This document shows positions 21,943-27,513 of a stretch of DNA of 27,513 bases, in pieces. Every line of letters begins with the position of its first letter. The stretch's first letter is position 1. The position numbers and the translations under genes were made by a program. The DNA lies in NCBI GenBank assembly GCA_002439285.1, contig DJTQ01000278.1, positions 1 to 27,513 of the forward strand. The letters run 5' to 3'. The notes below the pieces were generated by a model. It had not been told where the DNA came from, did no database searches, and saw only the letters and a program-made list of their open reading frames with translations. This DNA comes from Paenibacillaceae bacterium UBA6304. Its GTDB lineage: Bacteria; Bacillota; Bacilli; Paenibacillales; Paenibacillaceae.

Positions 21943-22521
21943 TTGAAAAATTTGCTCGTCACCGGTTACCGTGCGCACGAACTCGGCATATATAACAATA
22001 AGCACCAAGGAATTCCTTATATTCGGCAAGCCATCGCCGCACGTCTGATTCCCCTGATCGAAGAGGGATTGGAATGGGTGATCACCCCCGGTCAATACGG
22101 GGTTGATTTGTGGGCCTGCGAAGCCGTTATCGAACTGAAAGAAACATACCCGGATTTGAAATGCTCGATCATTACCGCCTTCAGCCATCAAGAGGAACAG
22201 TGGAAAGAAGAAAAACAAACCTACTATCGCGAACTGATTCGCAAGGTCGATTTCTATAGCTCCGTTAGCAAAGAAGGCTATCAGGGCGTATGGCAATTTC
22301 GGGCCCGGGATGAGCTTTTGTTCCGGAAAACGGACGGTATCCTGCTTGTTTACGATGAAGATGCCGGCGAAGCCAGCCCTAAATTCATCAAGGAACGAGC
22401 CCTGAAAAAACAAATGGAAGAAGGCTATGTCTATCTTCAGATCGGTCCGGAAGAAATCCAGGCCGTTGCGGATGATCAGCAGATTTGGGAGGATTCCCCC
22501 ACGGAGTATCCCTCGGAATAA
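21943..22521 (+). CDS. ypsA: YpsA family protein (DUF1273, SLOG fold)
   Basis: This 192-residue protein matches the YpsA family: 'KNLLVTGYRAHELGIYNNKH' start with the Rossmann-like first strand, 'EEGLEWVITPGQYGVDLWACEAVIELKETYP' with the GxxGxD-type nucleotide-ligand motif (about 41-60), and 'YQGVWQFRARDELLFRKTDGILLVYDEDAGEASPKF' toward the end. SLOG-fold proteins bind nucleotide-derived ligands. In B. subtilis and Staphylococcus YpsA/Yps-type proteins act in cell division together with GpsB. The start is TTG at 21943 with AAAGGAAGAG upstream. No recognisable terminator follows, only a short tandem repeat. The 15 residues at the end (IWEDSPTEYPSE) are beyond the usual family core. Confidence 0.88.
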   Translation: MKNLLVTGYRAHELGIYNNKHQGIPYIRQAIAARLIPLIEEGLEWVITPGQYGVDLWACEAVIELKETYPDLKCSIITAFSHQEEQWKEEKQTYYRELIRKVDFYSSVSKEGYQGVWQFRARDELLFRKTDGILLVYDEDAGEASPKFIKERALKKQMEEGYVYLQIGPEEIQAVADDQQIWEDSPTEYPSE

Positions 22522-22569
22522 GAATGGCTTTCACATAGGGGCTGTTGATACTGGGTTTCGATGCTGGGT

Positions 22570-22629
22570 TTCGATATTGTCTTCGATATTGTCTTCGATA
22601 TTGTCTTCGATACTGTCTTCGATACTGTC
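22570..22629. repeat. Five tandem copies of a 12-bp unit
   Basis: TTCGATATTGTC three times, then TTCGATACTGTC twice, with no gaps. Two degenerate 'GATRCTGGGTTTC' units stand just upstream (about 22546-22569). The array begins 48 bases after the ypsA stop. It is a simple tandem repeat, likely variable in copy number. Confidence 0.85.
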
Positions 22630-22673
22630 TTTCGAAACAGACTCTAGTAATGGCCTGGAAATGGCTTCCGATG

Positions 22674-22683
22674 CAAACGTTTG
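22674..22683. promoter_or_regulatory. MalR-like dyad, upstream copy
   Basis: CAAACGTTTG, a perfect palindrome within TGCAAACGTTTGT, about 107 bases upstream of the phosphorylase -10. LacI-family maltose regulators (MalR) of Firmicutes bind dyads with an AAACGTTT core. Confidence 0.5.
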
Positions 22684-22787
22684 TTCAGTATTCGGCTTTT
22701 TTGCGTATCAAAGTAGCTAATTCCCCTGTTATTTTTTCGATTTTGTCAAAATTCTTGTCAATTCCTCCTTCTTTTTTGAATAATATA

Positions 22788-22796
22788 TGCTAAAAT
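22788..22796 (+). promoter_or_regulatory. Extended -10 promoter of the glucan phosphorylase gene
   Basis: TGCTAAAAT: a TG at the right place before TAAAAT (22791-22796). The matching -35 region is T-rich and poor, as is usual for extended -10 promoters. Transcription would start near 22803, leaving a leader of about 120 bases. Confidence 0.55.
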
Positions 22797-22801
22797 ACAT
22801 C

Positions 22802-22816
22802 TAGAAATCGCTTTCA
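22802..22816 (+). promoter_or_regulatory. cre-like site over the transcription start
   Basis: TAGAAATCGCTTTCA matches the CcpA cre consensus WTGNAANCGNWWNCA except at one position (A for T at position 2). Sitting at the predicted start point, it would act as a carbon-catabolite repression site for the phosphorylase gene. Confidence 0.55.
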
Positions 22817-22841
22817 CATCGGCGCCCTGTTTTCTTGAAGA

Positions 22842-22851
22842 CAAACGTTTG
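22842..22851. promoter_or_regulatory. MalR-like dyad, downstream copy
   Basis: CAAACGTTTG again. Read on the other strand, its flanks give TGCAAACGTTTGT, a 13-base match to the upstream copy. Centre to centre the two are 168 bp apart, 16 turns of B-DNA, with the promoter between them. Confidence 0.5.
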
Positions 22852-22925
22852 CACTAATGCACTATTTCGTTCTGCAAGAATCGAATTGCCGATGTATCCA
22901 TGAATCTTAAGAGGAGGCTTACCGA

Positions 22926-24542
22926 ATGAACGAAAAAAACTTACCCACTGTAGCTTATTTTAGCATGGAGTACGGGCTTCATTCCGATTTTAAAATGTAT
23001 GCAGGCGGTCTGGGAATCCTGGCCGGAGATTACATCAAGGGTGCCAAAGACATCGAAGCTCCGATTGTCGCCATCGGGATCAAGTGGAAGCAAGGTTACA
23101 CGGATCAACGTATTGATGCCAAAGGCAAACCTTATGACACGTACCACAATTATGTCTACGACTTCCTTGAAGATACCGGCGTCAAGGTTTCCGTCAAGAT
23201 TCGGAATACCGATGTGATATGCAAAGTGTGGAAGACTGAACATTTCGGCAATAATCCGTTGTATCTGCTCGATACGGACATTCCGGAGAACGGCGATGCC
23301 TGGATTACCGGCCAATTGTACGGTTGGTTCGGTGAGGAACGGATTGCACAGGAGATCGTTCTCGGCATTGGCGGCGTGAAGGCGATGCGTGCCCTGCAAA
23401 TTCCGATTGATGTATACCATTTTAATGAAGGACATGCCGCACTCGCCGCAACGGAGCTGATTCGCGAGAAGATGTGCGCCGGCAAAACTTTCGAGGAAGC
23501 CTGGATGGCAACGCGCGACGAGGTCGTGTTTACAACACATACGCCGATCAAGGAAGGCAATGAAACCCACCCGCTCGACCGGCTTGATTACATGACAGCA
23601 TACAACGGGTTAACCCGGGATCAAATGGAACGTATCGGTGGAAATCCGTTCAATATGACAGTCGCCGGGTTGCGTCTGTCCCGCATTTCGAACGGGGTAG
23701 CAGAACTCCATGCGGACACCTCCAACAAAATGTGGAAAGAGGTCTCCGGACGTTCCGAGATTATCGGGATTACGAACGCGATTCACACGCCGACCTGGGT
23801 AGATGACCGGATGACCCGCGCCTATGAGGGTGGCGGAGATCTGTGGGCTACCCACATGGAAATCAAACGCGAGTTGATCAGTTTTATTAAAGAACGTTCC
23901 GGTATTTCTCTGAACGAGGATCATCTGCTGATCGGCTTCTCCCGTAGAGCGGCCCCTTACAAACGCAGCGACTTGATCTTCTCCCAACCGGAGATCATTG
24001 AGCCTTATCTCGAGTCCGGCAAGATTCAGATCGTCTTCTCCGGCAAGGCACATCCGCTGGATGACACCGGCAAGAAAATCGTCAGCAATCTTGTAGCAAT
24101 GATGAAGAAGTATCCGAAAAGCGTCGTCTTCCTGGAGAACTACGATATGACGATTGGCGCGCAACTCACCCGCGGATCGGACATCTGGCTCAACAACCCG
24201 CGCAGACCTCTGGAAGCGAGCGGCACGTCCGGCATGAAAGCCGCGATGAACGGGGTGCTTAACTGCTCGATTCTGGACGGATGGTGGCCAGAAGCCTGCA
24301 TCGACGGCGAGAACGGCTGGCAAATCGGCGACGGCTTCGAAACAACCGACTTCGAAGTGCTGGACCGCCACGACAGCGACGCCTTGTATGATACGCTGCT
24401 GAACCGCGTCCTGCCGACTTACTATGATAATCGCGACAAATGGGTACAAATGATGCGTAAGAGCATCGAGACCACCAGAGAAACATTTGCCACTAAGCGG
24501 ATGCTGGAAGAGTACTTCAACAAAATGTATATTAAGGCTTAA
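22926..24542 (+). CDS. Alpha-glucan phosphorylase, short form (GT35)
   Basis: This 538-residue enzyme transfers glucose from glycogen or maltodextrin to phosphate, giving glucose 1-phosphate. It opens with 'AYFSMEYGLHSDFKMYAGGLGILAGDYIKGAKD', as in the archaeal/Thermotoga-type phosphorylases. Further motifs are 'VYHFNEGHAALAATELIRE' (about 165-183), 'RRAAPYKRSDLIF' (about 342-354) and the PLP site 'ASGTSGMKAAMNG', where Lys 438 should carry the cofactor. It is shorter than the 800-residue GlgP and lacks a DUF3417-type N-terminal part, as in this family's compact members. The ATG at 22926 has GAGGAGG 8 bases upstream. Upstream dyads and a cre-like site suggest induction by maltodextrin and repression by glucose. 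Confidence 0.9.
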   Translation: MNEKNLPTVAYFSMEYGLHSDFKMYAGGLGILAGDYIKGAKDIEAPIVAIGIKWKQGYTDQRIDAKGKPYDTYHNYVYDFLEDTGVKVSVKIRNTDVICKVWKTEHFGNNPLYLLDTDIPENGDAWITGQLYGWFGEERIAQEIVLGIGGVKAMRALQIPIDVYHFNEGHAALAATELIREKMCAGKTFEEAWMATRDEVVFTTHTPIKEGNETHPLDRLDYMTAYNGLTRDQMERIGGNPFNMTVAGLRLSRISNGVAELHADTSNKMWKEVSGRSEIIGITNAIHTPTWVDDRMTRAYEGGGDLWATHMEIKRELISFIKERSGISLNEDHLLIGFSRRAAPYKRSDLIFSQPEIIEPYLESGKIQIVFSGKAHPLDDTGKKIVSNLVAMMKKYPKSVVFLENYDMTIGAQLTRGSDIWLNNPRRPLEASGTSGMKAAMNGVLNCSILDGWWPEACIDGENGWQIGDGFETTDFEVLDRHDSDALYDTLLNRVLPTYYDNRDKWVQMMRKSIETTRETFATKRMLEEYFNKMYIKA

Positions 24543-24583
24543 TCATTCTTACTAAACAGGTGTACTTATACACGAAATTACGT

Positions 24584-24625
24584 AGCCAGGCCGCGGTTCC
24601 TTAGGGAGTCGCAGCCTGGCTTATT
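24584..24625 (+). terminator. Terminator of the phosphorylase gene
   Basis: AGCCAGGC (24584-24591) and GCCTGGCT (24614-24621) with a G/C-rich, partly paired centre, followed by TATTTATTT. It lies 41 bases after the stop. Confidence 0.7.
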
Positions 24626-24678
24626 TATTTGATGCTCTCATTCGGAGGCAGGATTGATGAGGGCGATGGGGCGAATCG

Positions 24679-24790
24679 GTGTGATGAGTTTGGTGAGTGT
24701 GGTGATTGTGATGAGTGTGATGAGTGTGAGTGTGATGAGTTTGGTTTGGTGAAAGTGGTCAGTGTGGTTAGTGTGATTAGTGTGATGATG
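24679..24790. repeat. Low-complexity GTGATGAGT-type tract
   Basis: About 110 bases made almost only of GTGTGATGAGT-like units (for example GTGATGAGTGTGATGAGTG), strongly purine/T-skewed on this strand with nearly no C. No coding frame is supported here. It opens an 880-bp gene-free stretch (24543-25421) that also holds four palindromes and a degenerate GTGAC-rich tract. Confidence 0.7.
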
Positions 24791-24886
24791 TAACTAGCCG
24801 CTCTCTGTGCCGCGAGGTCAAAAAACTATGATGCACCGCCGCAGCCACCTGATTTCAAACTAATTAAGCTCCCATATCCGCAATTA

Positions 24887-25065
24887 ATTGGATATTTCCA
24901 ATTAAATATCCGCTAAATCGGCCTTCCAAGGGGTTTCATTGGATATTTCCAATGAAAATAGACCAAAAACTCACTTTGAGCAAACATTCGGTGTTTTTGA
25001 TTGGAAATATCCAATCCATTTAATTTACAGGTGCAAAATCGAGATACTCATTGGAAATATCCAAT
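24887..25065. repeat. Four ATTGGATATTTCCAAT palindromes, two in each direction
   Basis: The 16-base element lies at 24887-24902 and 24938-24953 as ATTGGATATTTCCAAT. It recurs at 25000-25015 and 25050-25065 as its complement ATTGGAAATATCCAAT. The flanks differ between copies (TTA/TAA, TTTC/GAAA, none clear, CTC/GAG) but remain complementary within three of the four, extending the arms. Start-to-start spacing is 51, 62 and 50. It is a dispersed intergenic hairpin repeat or a set of protein-binding sites. Confidence 0.75.
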
Positions 25066-25082
25066 GAGGCGTATAGGAGATG

Positions 25083-25311
25083 AGCCAACGTGGTGTCCGA
25101 TCGGGCGACATGCGAGGTGACCCACGAGAGTGGCAACGAATTGTGCGGCCCGATGACTAACGAGGTGACCAGCGAGTTAACTGACGAGACGCATCACGGA
25201 GCGACGAAGAGTAACCAACATGGTGACCGACGTGTGACCAGACTGATGAATCGACTGGTGACCGGGGACCTGACTCTGAATAGCGGACGGGATAACCTGC
25301 CTGCAGATTAG
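25083..25311. other. Degenerate GTGACCGACGAG-rich tract, probably non-coding
   Basis: The stretch is full of imperfect copies of 'GTGACC.ACGAG' and 'GATGA'. A frame of 73 codons (GTG at 25090 to the TAG at 25309) is open, with AGGAG about 11 bases upstream, but its product is a degenerate T/E/D/R-rich repeat without any domain-like pattern. I treat it as repeat DNA. The remaining bases to 25421 show no convincing promoter. Confidence 0.4.
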
Positions 25312-25421
25312 GATTGCTACAAGATCAGGTTGACGCTTAACTTAACGAAACTGGTGCTTGTTCCGATAATAAACTAGTAAATAAGTACTACAACACCATA
25401 CAAAAGGAGCAATTTACCAGC

Positions 25422-26576
25422 ATGAAGAGAACAGTCATCCCGGTTATTCTGGCATTCCTGGCATTTATCTGCATCGTCCCCTCCGGCTTCGCTGCCGCAC
25501 CGGCAGCAGCGCCCAAAAGCATCGTGCTGATCGATGCTAAAAGCGGCAGAGCTTCTGTGCCGATTTCATTTCTCAAAGGATTTGCCGGGGCTTCCGTCCA
25601 ATGGACCGATGCCAATAAGCAAATCGATATTGTAGACGGTGAGAAGCAGCTTACCCTGTACGTCGGCAAAACGGCGGCACAAAAAGATGGCGCTCCAGTT
25701 TCTATTTCAGACGCACCGTTTAGCGAGAATGGAGCAACTTACGTCCCGCTGCAATTTGTAAGCGAATCGCTCGGGTACTCGCTCGAATGGAGCAAGAACC
25801 CAACTGCAGTAACCATCAGCCGCGATAATGCCAAGGCATCGCTCCCGGCCGTCACACGGGGGAGCGTAACGAATGGCACGGCGCCGATCGTAAGCTCCCG
25901 CAAAACCTTTAAAGTCAGCGGTAGATCGATTTCCGCCCAGATGATCACGATCTCGCTGATGCATCCGAAAATCGGACTCGATGTCGTATTAGCTGGTGAC
26001 AAGGCCGGAAAGGTAGAAGATTTGAACAGCATCGCGAAACGCAGCAAAGCCTCTGTGGCGATTAATGGCACGTTTTTTGACGCCTATACCAAGGATAGCT
26101 ATAAGGCTCCTTACGGCTATATCGTAAGCGGCGGAGAACTCCAAATGAAAGCTTCCGGCGACAAGCGTACGATTTTTACATATGACAAAAATCTGCTCGC
26201 AGATCTGATCCCGGGCGAGGACTTCAATGAACGCTTTAACCAAGGCTCCATTCAAGGCGCATTGCAAGCCGGGCCTCGCCTAGTCGTGAATGGCAAGGTT
26301 TCACTAGACGTTAAGGCGGAGGGCTTCAAGGACCCGAAAATCCTGACGGGCGGCGGAGCTCGAAGCGCCTTGGGACTGACGCGCGATCACAAGCTGATCC
26401 TGCTGACCACCGGCGGGGCTACCATCCCCCAATTAGCCGAAATGATGAAACAGGCCGGAGCTTATCAGGCTATGAACCTGGACGGCGGAGCTTCCAGCGG
26501 TCTTTACTACAACGGGAAATATCTGACGACGCCCGGACGGAAAATCAGTAATGCGCTCGTAGTTACGTATCGATAG
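25422..26576 (+). CDS. Secreted phosphodiester glycosidase-type protein with copper-amine-oxidase-like N-domain
   Basis: The 384-residue protein has a signal peptide (about 1-25, cut after GFAA or nearby). A stalk domain of the copper amine oxidase N-terminal type follows (about 30-125: 'KSGRASVPISFLKGFAGASVQW', 'SENGATYVPLQFVSESLGYSLEW'), which binds the wall in Paenibacillus proteins. The C-terminal part (about 160-384) is of the phosphodiester glycosidase (NAGPA-like) family: 'ASVAINGTFFD', 'YIVSGGELQ', 'QAGPRLVVNGKV', 'GGARSALGLTRD' and the closing 'MNLDGGASSGLYYNGKY' with the metal/active-site NLDGGxS motif. Similar exoproteins act on wall polymers or exopolysaccharides. The true substrate is unknown. 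The ATG has AAAGGAG 12 bases upstream. Confidence 0.9.
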   Translation: MKRTVIPVILAFLAFICIVPSGFAAAPAAAPKSIVLIDAKSGRASVPISFLKGFAGASVQWTDANKQIDIVDGEKQLTLYVGKTAAQKDGAPVSISDAPFSENGATYVPLQFVSESLGYSLEWSKNPTAVTISRDNAKASLPAVTRGSVTNGTAPIVSSRKTFKVSGRSISAQMITISLMHPKIGLDVVLAGDKAGKVEDLNSIAKRSKASVAINGTFFDAYTKDSYKAPYGYIVSGGELQMKASGDKRTIFTYDKNLLADLIPGEDFNERFNQGSIQGALQAGPRLVVNGKVSLDVKAEGFKDPKILTGGGARSALGLTRDHKLILLTTGGATIPQLAEMMKQAGAYQAMNLDGGASSGLYYNGKYLTTPGRKISNALVVTYR

Positions 26577-26588
26577 AACATATAGCAA

Positions 26589-26650
26589 AAGAGGGAGATC
26601 TGGAGCAGTGCCATGGACTAGGCACCGCCTCGGATCTCCCTCTTCTTTCT
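26589..26650. terminator. Bidirectional terminator between convergent genes
   Basis: AAGAGGGAGATC (26589-26600) and GATCTCCCTCTT (26633-26644) form a 12-bp stem around a 32-base loop that carries an inner pairing of GTGCC with GGCAC. A pyrimidine run follows on both strands. Confidence 0.85.
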
Positions 26651-26659
26651 CTTCCTGTA

Positions 26660-27513
26660 TTAGGAATCGGAATCGGCCGGGAATTTCAACCCGATTTGAC
26701 GCCGGGCTTCTTCCATAATTTCCGCAACGGCCAGCGAGCTTGCATGCGAGTTGACACTGCTGTCCCGCTTCCCCGACTCCACAAGTTCAATGAACTCCCT
26801 TGCTTCATAGAACATCGATTCCTGCATCTGCGGTTGACGCAAATCCTCCACCGTTCCGTCCCTGTACAGGATTTTTACGTCATAAGGTTGATTTACCTTA
26901 TCGATGATCAAGGTGCCGTTCTCGCCTTGAATTTCCGCCGGCGCGTAAGAATCCGCGATTTTGGAATACATGACTACGGCATCCATGTCGTCATAACGCA
27001 TCAGGATGCTCCCCTCTCCGTCCACACCCGAGGATAGCATGATACCGGTCGCCTGAATCGACTCCGGCTTGCCGAACAAGGTCACCATCGGATAAATACA
27101 ATAAATCCCTAGGTCCATCAAGGCACCGTTTGAGAATTCGGGATTAAAGGCATTCATCACATTCCCCTGCTTAAACGCATCGTAACGCGAAGAATATTGG
27201 CAATAGCTCGCAAAGTAACGGCGTACCCGCCCGATTTTATATAAATTGTTAGTAATCACCCGGAAGTTCGGCATCAGCGTGGATTTCATGGCTTCCATCA
27301 GGAGCACGTCATTGTCTCGCGCCGCCTGAATCATCCGCTGCGTTTCCGCCACGTTTGAAGCGAGGGGCTTCTCGCACAGCACATGCTTCCCATGGTTCAT
27401 GCACAATATCGCTTGCTCCGCATGCATAGAATTAGGACTTGCAATATACACGGCATCGACCGCATCACCTGATACCATTTGTTCCAAATCGGTATACACC
27501 GCCAGGTTATTAT
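26660..27513 (-). CDS. Gfo/Idh/MocA-family oxidoreductase (cut by right edge)
   Basis: At least 284 residues are visible and the frame is open to the edge of the window, so the Rossmann start is missing. Seen are 'AVYIASPNSMHAEQAILCMNHGKHVLCEKPLASN' with the EKP catalytic lysine, 'LLMEAMKSTLMPNF', 'GALMDLGIYCIYPMVTLFG' and the C-terminal domain ending 'RRQIGLKFPADSDS'. It belongs to a different subgroup from the tandem pair at 17527-19603, with less than obvious identity outside the motifs. The family acts on sugars and inositols with NAD(P). It converges on the glycosidase gene across a terminator. Confidence 0.85.
   Translation of the reverse strand, partial: NNLAVYTDLEQMVSGDAVDAVYIASPNSMHAEQAILCMNHGKHVLCEKPLASNVAETQRMIQAARDNDVLLMEAMKSTLMPNFRVITNNLYKIGRVRRYFASYCQYSSRYDAFKQGNVMNAFNPEFSNGALMDLGIYCIYPMVTLFGKPESIQATGIMLSSGVDGEGSILMRYDDMDAVVMYSKIADSYAPAEIQGENGTLIIDKVNQPYDVKILYRDGTVEDLRQPQMQESMFYEAREFIELVESGKRDSSVNSHASSLAVAEIMEEARRQIGLKFPADSDS

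Noticed and set aside
22427..22793. Short plus-strand frames across the 12-bp tandem repeat
   Set aside because: The products are repeats such as RYCL that follow from the 12-bp unit. There is no ribosome site and they run into the phosphorylase promoter.
23610..24449. A 279-codon minus-strand frame opposite the glucan phosphorylase
   Set aside because: It is antisense to a gene with PLP-site and family motifs, and no start signal or domain is visible.
24887..25065. The four ATTGG palindromes as a CRISPR array or set of terminators
   Set aside because: The core is only 16 bp, copies face both directions, and no T run follows them.
25090..25311. 73-codon frame in the GTGAC-rich tract
   Set aside because: Weakly placed AGGAG and degenerate T/E/D/R repeats with no fold pattern. 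Kept only as repeat-type DNA.

Overview
The window (about 27.5 kb, roughly 50% GC) looks like chromosome from a spore-forming Firmicute, most likely Paenibacillus or a close relative. This rests on the GGAGG-type ribosome sites, frequent GTG/TTG starts, a YpsA homologue, a SigO/RsoA/YvrJ-type locus, a secreted protein with a copper-amine-oxidase N-terminal module, and intergenic hairpin repeats of the kind I recall from Paenibacillus. No rRNA, tRNA, CRISPR array, transposase or phage gene was seen.

Region 1 (1-9616, minus strand, running off the left edge) is the notable part. Twelve tightly packed, partly overlapping genes read from one visible promoter near 9590. They encode a Tad/Flp-pilus-type machine: a CpaE-like protein, a CpaB/RcpC-like SAF protein, a second CpaE-like protein, a CpaF/TadA ATPase, TadB- and TadC-like membrane proteins, a tiny Flp-like single-span protein and two single-span exported proteins. 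They lead straight into type VII secretion parts: a YukD/EsaB-like ubiquitin fold, a DUF5050-like beta-propeller protein and the start of an EssC-like ATPase. The EssC-like protein begins without the FHA domains usual in Bacillota. Both CpaE-like proteins have lost the P-loop lysine. This looks like a hybrid Tad/type VII secretion locus. I see no WXG100 substrate, EssA/EssB, secretin or prepilin peptidase in the visible part.

Region 2 (9617-14486) holds a small four-helix membrane protein, an array of four hairpin repeats, and a heterodimeric ABC exporter with one degenerate ATP site. The exporter promoter is an extended -10 embedded in a perfect inverted repeat. Region 3 (14487-17330) holds a secreted seven-repeat propeller protein with two Ig-like domains. 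Next to it is a SigO/RsoA-like two-part sigma factor divergent from yvrJ; the two divergent promoters share a motif, which suggests autoregulation.

Region 4 (17460-21900) has two tandem Gfo/Idh/MocA oxidoreductase paralogues, an unknown 169-residue protein, a 39-residue membrane peptide between a palindrome and a terminator, and a DUF6612-like lipoprotein. Region 5 (21940-27513) has ypsA, then a short alpha-glucan phosphorylase. The phosphorylase has an extended -10 promoter, a cre-like site at the start point and two MalR-like dyads exactly 168 bp apart. An 880 bp gene-free stretch follows, with low-complexity DNA and four palindromes. The window ends with a secreted phosphodiester glycosidase-type protein and a third Gfo/Idh/MocA gene cut by the right edge.
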